Source: AC-32 sp963788215
GTDB lineage: Bacteria > Actinomycetota > Thermoleophilia > Gaiellales > Gaiellaceae
NCBI GenBank assembly: GCA_963788215.1
Contig: CAWBFX010000001.1
Coordinates: 1 to 64,000, forward strand
DNA length: 64,000 nt
Reading direction: 5' to 3'
The notes under the pieces are model-generated. The model saw nothing but the letters and a program-made list of their open reading frames with translations. It was not told the DNA's origin and did not search any database. Of the stretch, positions 57,768 through 64,000 are shown piece after piece. The first letter of the stretch is position 1, and each line of letters starts with the position of its first letter. The position numbers and the translations under genes were made by a program.

Positions 57768-58646
57768 ATGTCGCGGCCGCTCGAGTCGGTGCCGAACTTC
57801 TCCGAAGGGCGCGACCGGGCGACGATCGACGCCCTGGCGGACGCGCTCGGTTCGGCGGCGCGCCTGCTCGACGTGCACGCCGACGAAGACCACAACCGGT
57901 CGGTCTTCACGCTCGTCGGCTCGGAGGACGAGCTGGTCGCCTCGCTGCTCGCGGGGATCGCGTGCGCGGTCGAGCGGATCGACCTGCGTCGGCACGAAGG
58001 CGCGCATCCGCGCATCGGGGCCGCCGACGTCGTCCCGATCGTCCCGCTCGTCCGCGAGGAGCTCGAGCGCGCGGCGGCGTGCGCCGACGGGCTCGCCCGG
58101 CGCGTCGGCATGGAGCTCGGCCTGCCCGTGTTTGGCTACGGCGAGCTTGCCCCCGGCCGAGGGCCGGCCTTCTTCCGGACCGGCGGCCTGGACGAGCTGC
58201 AGCGGCGCGTCGAGTCCGGTGAGCTCGTGCCCGACCACGGCCCCGCGAGCGTCGACGAGCGAAGGGGCGCCGTCCTGGTCGGCGCGCGGCGCCCGCTGAT
58301 CGCGTTCAACGTCAACCTGCGCGGGTCGCTCGACGCGGCCCGAGAGGCCGCGCGCGCGGTGCGCGAGCGGGACGGCGGCTTTCCCGGGGTGCGTGCGCTC
58401 GGGCTCGACCTTCCTCGGGCGGGGCTCGTGCAGGTGAGCATGAACGTCGAGGACTACGAAGCCGCCGCGCTGCACGAGATCGTCGCGCGCGTGGCCGCCG
58501 AGGCAGAGGCCCGTGGCGCGGAGGTCGTCGGCTCGGAGCTGGTGGGCCTGATGCCGGCCGGCGCGGCGGTCGCAGCGGCAGGCGCGATGCTGCGAATCGA
58601 CGGCTTCGACGCGTCGCACGTGCTCGAGTTGCGCCTGCTCGAGTAG
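57768..58646 (+). CDS. ftcD: glutamate formimidoyltransferase
   Basis: A 292-residue protein covering only the formimidoyltransferase domain of FtcD (no cyclodeaminase part). It moves the formimino group of N-formimino-L-glutamate, the end product of HutI/HutU chemistry, to tetrahydrofolate. Motifs are SVPNFSEGRD at the N-terminus, DEDHNRSVFTLVG with the catalytic His region, RRHEGAHPRIGAADVVP and a folate-binding C-terminal half. It is separated from hutH by 144 bp containing a conserved promoter element. Confidence 0.93.
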   Translation: MSRPLESVPNFSEGRDRATIDALADALGSAARLLDVHADEDHNRSVFTLVGSEDELVASLLAGIACAVERIDLRRHEGAHPRIGAADVVPIVPLVREELERAAACADGLARRVGMELGLPVFGYGELAPGRGPAFFRTGGLDELQRRVESGELVPDHGPASVDERRGAVLVGARRPLIAFNVNLRGSLDAAREAARAVRERDGGFPGVRALGLDLPRAGLVQVSMNVEDYEAAALHEIVARVAAEAEARGAEVVGSELVGLMPAGAAVAAAGAMLRIDGFDASHVLELRLLE

Positions 58647-58703
58647 TCACACTCTCGGCACGGTTCCGTCACAGACACGTGCGCCTTTCCTCGATACGCT
58701 CGC
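58646..58703 (+). repeat. 58-bp conserved promoter element, copy 2 (upstream of hutH)
   Basis: Gap-free match to 7499-7556 (46 of 58 identical by hand). The -35 CAGACA (58672-58677), 17-bp spacer and -10 TACGCT (58695-58700) hexamers are identical in both copies. It begins at the last base of the ftcD stop codon. Transcripts from here would give hutH a leader of about 84 nt, in addition to the proximal TACACT box. Confidence 0.55.
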
Positions 58704-58777
58704 CTCGGGGAGGAGGCCGGGCGAACCGAACTAAGGGGCGCTAGAGGCCGCGCGCGGGCCGGCAAACGGCGCAGGGA

Positions 58778-58783
58778 TACACT
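58778..58783 (+). promoter_or_regulatory. proximal -10 box TACACT of hutH
   Basis: TACACT ends 7 nt before the hutH GTG, a leaderless-type promoter, so hutH may have two promoters (see the element at 58646). Confidence 0.45.
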
Positions 58784-58790
58784 CGCGACC

Positions 58791-60329
58791 GTGATCGAGA
58801 GCAGGGCGCTGACGGGCGACGACCTGACCGTGGCCGACGTCTGGGCGGTCGCCGTCGGGCGCGCTCCAGTCGGCCTCACGGACTCCGCGCGTGAGCGGAT
58901 GGGCGCGGCACGCGAGCTCGTCGAGCAGGCCGCGCACGGCCGCCAGGAGCACACGTACGGCGTCAACACCGGCTTCGGCCGCTTCGTCTCGCGCTCGATT
59001 CCCGAGGAGCTCACCGAGGAGCTCCAGCTGCGCCTCCTCCGCAGCCACGCGTGTGGCGTCGGCGAGGCGTACCCGCCCGAGATCGTCCGCGCCGCGATGC
59101 TGTTGCGTGCGAACGCGCTCGCGAAGGGCTTCTCCGGCGCGCGGGTGGAGACCGTCGAGCTGCTCGTCGAATGTCTGAACCGTGGGCTCCTGCCTCACGT
59201 GCCGAGCCGCGGCTCGGTGGGCGCGAGCGGAGATCTGGCGCCGCTCGCCCACCTGGCGCTGCCGCTGGTTGGAGAGGGCGAGGCCTGGTTCGACGATCGC
59301 CTCCTGCCGGGCGCCGAGGCGCTGGCTGCCGCCGGCCTCGAGCCGATCCGGCTGCAGGCGAAGGAAGGGCTCTCGCTCGTGAACGGGACGCAGTTCATGG
59401 CCGCGTTCGGGGCCCTCGGGCTCATGCGCGCGCGCCGGCTCGCCAAGACAGCCGACATCGCCTGCACGCTCTCGCTCGAGGCGCTGCAAGGCTCGCGCAC
59501 CAGCTTCCTTCCGCAGATCCACGCCACGCGCCCGCTCCGCGGTCAGGCCGCCTCGGCGGCGAACATCCTCGTCCTGCTCGAGGACTCGGCCATCAACGAG
59601 GCCCACCGCTGGTGCGACAAGGTTCAGGACGCCTACTCGCTTCGCTGCGCGCCGCAGGTGCACGGCGCGAGCCGCGACCTGCTCGACTACGTCGACTACA
59701 CGGTCTCGACGGAGCTGAACGCGGCGACGGACAACCCACTCGTGCTCGTCGAGGACGGCATGCTCGTCTCGAACGGGAACTTCCACGGCCAGCCCGTCGC
59801 GTTCGCGCTCGACTGCCTCGCGATGGCCGTCTCCGAGCTGGCGGACATCTCCGAGCGGCGCATCGAGCGACTCGTCAACCCGGGCCTCTCGGGCGGTCTG
59901 CCCGCGTTCCTCACCGGCGACGGCGGACTCAACTCGGGCTTCATGATCCCGCAGTACGTGGCCGCGTCGCTCGTCAGCGAGAACAAGGTGCTGTCCCACC
60001 CGGCCGCCGTCGACTCGATCCCGACCAGCGCCGGCCAGGAGGATCACGTCTCGATGGGGAACGCGGCCGGGCTCAAGGCATGGCAGGCGCTCGCGAACGT
60101 CGAGCGGGTGCTCGCGATCGAGCTGCTGGCCGGGGTGCAGGCCGTCGAGTTCCTCGCGCCACTCCAGCCCGGCGTCGGCGCTCGCGCCGCCCGCGAGCAC
60201 GTGCGCTCCATCTCGCCCAGGCTGCGAGACGACAGGTCACTCTCGGGTGACATCGAGGCGGTCGCAGAGACGATCCGCTCGGGTGCGCTCGTCGAGGCGG
60301 TCGAGGCCGAGGTCGGGGAGCTGCGATGA
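58791..60329 (+). CDS. hutH: histidine ammonia-lyase
   Basis: A 512-residue MIO-dependent lyase converting L-histidine to urocanate and ammonia, the first step of histidine degradation. The cofactor forms from A145-S146-G147 in RGSVGASGDLAPLAH. Other blocks are YGVNTGFGRFVS, GLSLVNGTQFMAA, QDAYSLRCAPQVHGA and TDNPLV. The family length is normal. Phenylalanine or tyrosine ammonia-lyases share the fold, but hutU and hutI downstream make histidine the clear substrate. Confidence 0.96.
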   Translation: MIESRALTGDDLTVADVWAVAVGRAPVGLTDSARERMGAARELVEQAAHGRQEHTYGVNTGFGRFVSRSIPEELTEELQLRLLRSHACGVGEAYPPEIVRAAMLLRANALAKGFSGARVETVELLVECLNRGLLPHVPSRGSVGASGDLAPLAHLALPLVGEGEAWFDDRLLPGAEALAAAGLEPIRLQAKEGLSLVNGTQFMAAFGALGLMRARRLAKTADIACTLSLEALQGSRTSFLPQIHATRPLRGQAASAANILVLLEDSAINEAHRWCDKVQDAYSLRCAPQVHGASRDLLDYVDYTVSTELNAATDNPLVLVEDGMLVSNGNFHGQPVAFALDCLAMAVSELADISERRIERLVNPGLSGGLPAFLTGDGGLNSGFMIPQYVAASLVSENKVLSHPAAVDSIPTSAGQEDHVSMGNAAGLKAWQALANVERVLAIELLAGVQAVEFLAPLQPGVGARAAREHVRSISPRLRDDRSLSGDIEAVAETIRSGALVEAVEAEVGELR

Positions 60330-60544
60330 CCGAGACGAACGGCACCAAGCCGACCCGGAAACGGGAGCCGCGGCCCTACCGCGACAGCGCCCTCGTCTAT
60401 GCCTTCTTCGGGTTGCTCGTGATCGTGCTCGCAGTCGTCACGGGCGGCCACGTCCTCTGGGCGATCGTCGGCGCGGTCGGCGCGTTCGTGCTCGCGACCG
60501 GCTGGACGTGGCGGAATCTGCGCAACCGGGAGCGCTCGCGGTGA
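60326..60544 (+). CDS. small membrane protein within the hut operon
   Basis: A 72-residue protein with a basic N-terminal tail (TNGTKPTRKREPRPYRDS) and two closely spaced TM helices (about 24-41 and 44-62), ending in RNRERSR. It overlaps hutH by ATGA and hutU by GTGA, so it is translated within the operon. No family recognised. It could be a small transporter partner or assembly factor; unproven. Confidence 0.75.
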   Translation: MTETNGTKPTRKREPRPYRDSALVYAFFGLLVIVLAVVTGGHVLWAIVGAVGAFVLATGWTWRNLRNRERSR

Positions 60545-62250
60545 GCACGACACGGTCGCTGGACGCCATCGTCGAGGACCTCTGCGGCGATCTCTCCGCG
60601 ATTCGCGCGCCCCGCGGCACCGAGTTGCTCGCCCGCTCGTGGTCGACCGAAGCGCCCCTGCGGATGCTGCTCAACAACCTCGACCCGGAGGTTGCGGAAC
60701 GGCCCGAAGAGCTGGTCGTCTACGGGGGCTCGGGGAAGGCGGCGCGCAACCCTGAGGCCTTGCGCGCCATCGTGCGGACGCTGCTGACGCTCGGCGAGGA
60801 CGAGACGCTGCTCGTGCAGAGCGGCAAGCCGGTCGGCGTCTTCCGGACGCATCCCGGCGCGCCCCGGGTGCTGATCGCCAACTCGCTGCTCGTTCCGCGC
60901 TGGGCGACCTGGGAGGAGTTCCGGCGGCTCGAGGGGCTCGGCCTGACGATGTTCGGCCAGATGACCGCCGGCAGCTGGATCTACATCGGGTCGCAGGGGA
61001 TCCTGCAGGGAACGTTCCAGACCTTCATCTCGGCCGCCGAGAAGCACTTCGGTTCTCCGGACCTCGCCGGGAGGACGGTTCTCACGGCAGGGCTCGGCGG
61101 CATGGGCGGCGCGCAGCCGCTCGCGGCGACGCTGGCGGGCGGGGCGATCCTCTGCATCGAGGTCGATCCGTCGCGCATCGAGCGCCGCCTCGAGACGCGA
61201 TACCTCGACGAGGCGACGGAGTCTGTCGACGACGCCCTGGCGCGGATTCGCGCCGCTGCAGCCGAGCGCCGCCCGTTGTCGGTCGGCCTGCTCGGCAACG
61301 CGGCGGATCTCGTGCCTGAGCTGGCACGCCGCCGGGAGCATTTCGACCTCGTCACCGACCAGACCGCGGCGCACGACCCGCTCAACGGTTATGTGCCGAG
61401 CGGGCTCGACGTCGACGCGGCTGCACGGCTCCGCTCCGAGGACCCCGACGAGTACCTCCGCCGCGCTCGGGAGTCGATCGCGGCTCACGTGCGCGGGCTC
61501 CTCGACTACGTCCGAGAGGGCAGCTATGTTTTCGATTATGGCAACAACCTGAGAGGTGAGGCCGAAGAAGCGGGAGTCGAGGACGCCTTCACATACCCGG
61601 GCTTTGTCCCGGCCTATATCCGGCCGCTCTTCTGCGAGGGCATCGGGCCGTTCCGGTGGGCGGTGCTGTCCGGCGATCCCGCGGACATTCGGGCAATCGA
61701 CGAGGCGTTGCTCGAGTTGTTCCCGGACGATCGCGCACTGCAGCGCTGGCTGACGGTGGCGCCGGAGCGGATCGAGTTCCAGGGGCTCCCTGCGCGCATC
61801 TGCTGGCTCGGCTACGGCGCGCGGGCTTCGGCGGGGCTCGCGATCAACGAGCTCGTGCGAAGTGGACGAGTTCGGGCGCCGGTCGTGATCGGGCGCGACC
61901 ACCTCGACTCGGGCTCAGTCGCCTCGCCCTACCGCGAGACCGAGGCGATGCGGGACGGCTCCGACGCGATCGCCGACTGGCCGATCCTGAACGCCTTGCT
62001 GAACGTGGCGGCAGGGGCGACCTGGGTCAGCGTGCACCACGGCGGCGGCGTCGGAATCGGGAACTCGATCCACGCCGGCATGGTGGTCGTTGCGGACGGG
62101 ACTGACCAGGCTGCGGAACGGCTCGAGCGCGTGCTCACGACCGACCCTGGAACCGGCGTCCTGCGGCACGTCGACGCCGGCTACGACGAGGCGGTCGTCG
62201 CGGCAGCGCGGCACGGCCTCGAGCCGCCGATGCCTCCGTCCGGCGCGTGA
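60541..62250 (+). CDS. hutU: urocanate hydratase
   Basis: A 569-residue NAD+-containing enzyme that converts urocanate to 4-imidazolone-5-propionate. Family blocks are RMLLNNLDPEVAERPEELVV, YGGSGKAARN, MTAGSWIYIGSQGILQGTF, GGMGGAQPLAATLAGG, the catalytic-region DQTAAHDPLNGYVP, and SVHHGGGVGIGNS. The GTG start overlaps the small membrane gene; its stop overlaps the hutI GTG. Confidence 0.97.
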   Translation: MSTTRSLDAIVEDLCGDLSAIRAPRGTELLARSWSTEAPLRMLLNNLDPEVAERPEELVVYGGSGKAARNPEALRAIVRTLLTLGEDETLLVQSGKPVGVFRTHPGAPRVLIANSLLVPRWATWEEFRRLEGLGLTMFGQMTAGSWIYIGSQGILQGTFQTFISAAEKHFGSPDLAGRTVLTAGLGGMGGAQPLAATLAGGAILCIEVDPSRIERRLETRYLDEATESVDDALARIRAAAAERRPLSVGLLGNAADLVPELARRREHFDLVTDQTAAHDPLNGYVPSGLDVDAAARLRSEDPDEYLRRARESIAAHVRGLLDYVREGSYVFDYGNNLRGEAEEAGVEDAFTYPGFVPAYIRPLFCEGIGPFRWAVLSGDPADIRAIDEALLELFPDDRALQRWLTVAPERIEFQGLPARICWLGYGARASAGLAINELVRSGRVRAPVVIGRDHLDSGSVASPYRETEAMRDGSDAIADWPILNALLNVAAGATWVSVHHGGGVGIGNSIHAGMVVVADGTDQAAERLERVLTTDPGTGVLRHVDAGYDEAVVAAARHGLEPPMPPSGA

Positions 62251-63494
62251 CGCCCGCCGCTGAGCCGGCCGCGCGTCCGTCGCGCCTGCTCGTACGCGAC
62301 CTCGCGCAGCTCGCGACGCCGAGCGGCCGCGAAGCGCCCTTGCGCGGCCCGGCGCTGCGCGACGTCGACGTGCTGGAGGATGCGTTCGTGCTCTGCGAGG
62401 GGCCGACGATCGCGGCCGTCGGGCCCATGCGCGAGCTTCCGTCTCTGAACGGCGACGTCGCCGAAATCGACGGAACCGGCCTGAGTGCGATCCCGGGGCT
62501 CGTGGACTGCCACACGCACGCCTGCTTCCTCGGCGATCGCGTCGAAGAGTTCTCGCTGCGGGCGGGCGGTGCGAGCTACGAAGAGCTGCACGCGGCGGGC
62601 GGCGGCATCCTCTCGACGGTGCGCGCGACCCGCGCGGCCTCGCCAGATGAGCTGCGGCGCGCGGTCGACACCCATCGGCAATGGATGCTCCGCGCCGGGA
62701 CGACCACCTTCGAGGCGAAGTCGGGCTATGGGCTCGATCGCGAGACCGAGCTCGCCTCGCTGCGGGCGATCGCGGCGGCCGGGGGAATCCCGACGTGGCT
62801 CGGCGCGCATGCGGTGCCGCCGGAATTCGACGACGCCACGGCATACGTGGACTTCTTGCTCGCCGAGGTCCTGCCGGAGGCGGCCGAGCTGGCAGAGGCC
62901 GCCGACGTCTTCGTCGAGCGCGGAGCCTTCGGCGTCGACGACGCGCGCCGCTACCTGGAGGCCTGCGCCTCCGCGGGCCTCGCGCTGCGGCTGCACGGCG
63001 ACCAGTTCACCGAGCTCGGGGCGATCGCGCTCGCGATCGAGCTCGGCGCCCGGTCGGTCGACCACCTCGAGGCGACGGGTGCCGGCGGCGTCGCGGCACT
63101 CGCCTCCAGCTCCGTCGTCGGCGTCCTCCTGCCTGCGAGCGCCCTCTTCCTGGGCCGCTCGATGCCCCCGGCCCGCGAGCTGGCCGACGCCGGCGCCGCG
63201 ATCGCGCTCGCAACCGACTTCAACCCCGGGAGCGCGTTCTGCGAGAGCCTGCCGCTCGTCTGCTCGCTCGCCTGCACGCAGCTGCGGCTCTCGCCCGAAG
63301 AGGCGCTCGCCGCCTGCACCGTCAACGCAGCCTGGATTCTCGGGCGCTCAGGGTCGATCGGGCGCCTCGCTCCCGGCTTCGACGCCGACCTCACGCTGAT
63401 CGACGCGTCCGACTGGCGGCACCTGGCGTACCACCTCGGCGGCGAAACGGTCGCAGGGGTCGTCTGCAAGGGCGAGGTCGCCTGGCGCCGCTGA
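62247..63494 (+). CDS. hutI: imidazolonepropionase
   Basis: A 415-residue amidohydrolase opening the imidazolone ring to N-formimino-L-glutamate. Metal ligands are visible in GLVDCHTHACFLGDR; other blocks are GTTTFEAKSGYGLDRETEL, LHGDQFTELGA and ATDFNPGSAFCESLP. The product is the substrate of the formimidoyltransferase encoded upstream. GTG start in the hutU stop. Confidence 0.96.
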   Translation: MTPAAEPAARPSRLLVRDLAQLATPSGREAPLRGPALRDVDVLEDAFVLCEGPTIAAVGPMRELPSLNGDVAEIDGTGLSAIPGLVDCHTHACFLGDRVEEFSLRAGGASYEELHAAGGGILSTVRATRAASPDELRRAVDTHRQWMLRAGTTTFEAKSGYGLDRETELASLRAIAAAGGIPTWLGAHAVPPEFDDATAYVDFLLAEVLPEAAELAEAADVFVERGAFGVDDARRYLEACASAGLALRLHGDQFTELGAIALAIELGARSVDHLEATGAGGVAALASSSVVGVLLPASALFLGRSMPPARELADAGAAIALATDFNPGSAFCESLPLVCSLACTQLRLSPEEALAACTVNAAWILGRSGSIGRLAPGFDADLTLIDASDWRHLAYHLGGETVAGVVCKGEVAWRR

Positions 63495-63502
63495 GCGAGC
63501 GC

Positions 63503-63508
63503 TACGCT
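63503..63508 (+). promoter_or_regulatory. -10 box TACGCT before the terminal membrane protein gene
   Basis: TACGCT ends 8 nt before the ATG at 63517, in the 22-bp gap after hutI. Confidence 0.4.
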
Positions 63509-63516
63509 AATCCCCG

Positions 63517-63951
63517 ATGCCAACCCGGAAACAGCGGCGCCGGCGCCAGAAGGAGCTTAGGCACGAGTACGAATACGTCTACGTCGACGGGGAAGGCAAT
63601 GTGGTCGGGACCGACGACGCGGACGAGGCGGGCGCGTCGAAGGGCGGCGCGCGCAAGAACGGAAAGGGCGATCCGGCACGCGCCAAGGCAGCTGCCGGCA
63701 AGCGCGCGGTCCGGAAGATCGACCCGCCGTCCTGGACGCGTGTTCTCAAGCGTGCCGGGATCTTCGCGCCGCTGATCTTCGTCGCGCTCGGCCTCTTCAA
63801 CCACGAGACCCTCCCGGCGAGGATCGCGCTCACGGCCGCCTACACCGCGTTCTTCATCCCGTTCATGTACCTGATGGACCGGGCGATGTACCGCTCGTAT
63901 CTCCGGCGCACGGGAAACCCGCCCGCCCGCCGCTCATGGCGTAGGCCCTAG
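63517..63951 (+). CDS. small membrane protein of unknown function
   Basis: A 144-residue protein. It has a very basic N-terminus (PTRKQRRRRQKELRHEYEY), a disordered Gly/Lys/Ala linker to about residue 70, then two TM helices (about 83-98 and 103-124) and a basic tail. It does not match a family I know. It follows hutI but has its own -10 box. Its stop forms CTAG with the stop of a minus-strand gene entering from the right edge. Confidence 0.75.
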   Translation: MPTRKQRRRRQKELRHEYEYVYVDGEGNVVGTDDADEAGASKGGARKNGKGDPARAKAAAGKRAVRKIDPPSWTRVLKRAGIFAPLIFVALGLFNHETLPARIALTAAYTAFFIPFMYLMDRAMYRSYLRRTGNPPARRSWRRP

Positions 63952-64000
63952 CCGTCGCCGCCGCGGTAGTGCCCCGCCCCCGGCCAGGGCGCGAGGAAGA
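63948..64000 (-). CDS. C-terminal end of an unidentified protein (window edge)
   Basis: An open minus-strand frame enters from the right edge and ends FLAPWPGAGHYRGGDG at a TAG. Only 16 codons are visible and the family cannot be named. Support comes from the CTAG stop overlap with the plus-strand gene, an arrangement found at three other convergent gene ends in this window. Confidence 0.35.
   Translation of the reverse strand, partial: FLAPWPGAGHYRGGDG

Noticed and set aside
1..64000. CRISPR arrays, IS elements, prophage or rRNA genes
   Set aside because: No regularly spaced direct repeats, transposase, phage structural genes or rRNA segments were seen on reading both strands.

Overview
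The window is a single high-GC (about 70%) chromosomal segment with actinobacterial character. It holds a dcw (division and cell wall) cluster with no ftsA, a predicted decaprenyl-phosphate phosphoribosyltransferase, a MurE with the meso-diaminopimelate motif, many GTG and TTG starts, and many operon-first genes with a TAnnnT box only 6-9 nt before the start codon and little or no Shine-Dalgarno sequence. My best guess is a deep Actinomycetota lineage such as Thermoleophilia (inference; no search was run). I see no phage, IS element, CRISPR array or rRNA.

Layout. 1-5.5 kb: the end of a 3-hydroxyacyl-CoA dehydrogenase gene, a secreted DMFase-like protein, a small secreted protein, an OmpR/EnvZ-type two-component pair and a UbiA-family prenyltransferase. 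5.5-14.6 kb: a coiled-coil protein, then queA-GNAT-tgt-yajC-secDF (queuosine tRNA modification plus Sec accessory subunits), a phasin-like protein, a PlsC-type acyltransferase and an AarF/UbiB kinase. 14.6-19.9 kb: a collagen-like, glycine-rich surface protein (frameshifted), an OmpR-type regulator with a degenerate receiver, a PQQ-type sugar dehydrogenase fused to a cupredoxin, and an ECF sigma factor translationally coupled to an O6-alkylguanine methyltransferase. 19.9-36.5 kb: mraZ-rsmH-ftsL-ftsI-[GGDEF]-[Pro-rich]-murE-murF-mraY-murD-ftsW-murG-murC-murB-ftsQ-ftsZ, closed by a structured 3' region and a strong terminator. 36.5-43.2 kb: gcvT-gcvH-gcvPA-gcvPB-threonine aldolase-serine hydrolase, an operon that makes glycine from threonine and cleaves it to one-carbon units. 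43.2-51.3 kb: a Ca2+/H+ exchanger, a HAD hydrolase, a Cys-rich protein, a base-excision-repair pair (AlkZ-like glycosylase and endonuclease IV), gltX, an M3-like peptidase, tRNA-Glu(CUC) and tRNA-Gln(CUG). 51.3-57.7 kb: two paralogous secreted proteins, a heterodimeric ABC exporter, and a uracil-DNA glycosylase coupled to a methyltransferase. 57.7-64 kb: histidine degradation (formimidoyltransferase, hutH, a small membrane protein, hutU, hutI) and a membrane protein.

The main unusual signals are as follows. (1) Leaderless-type promoters are widespread; in three divergent pairs a single symmetric TAnnnTA heptamer appears to serve as the -10 box for both genes. (2) A 58-bp element with identical -35 and -10 hexamers occurs upstream of both tgt and hutH. 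(3) A four-box MraZ operator lies in exact 10-bp register across the mraZ promoter. (4) A diguanylate cyclase and a poly-proline protein are inserted in the dcw cluster. (5) A structured RNA candidate lies 3' of ftsZ. (6) There are four apparent frameshifts (14.6-16.4, 51.7, 54.4 and 55.7 kb). The reading frames on both sides are intact, so sequence errors are more likely than decay.
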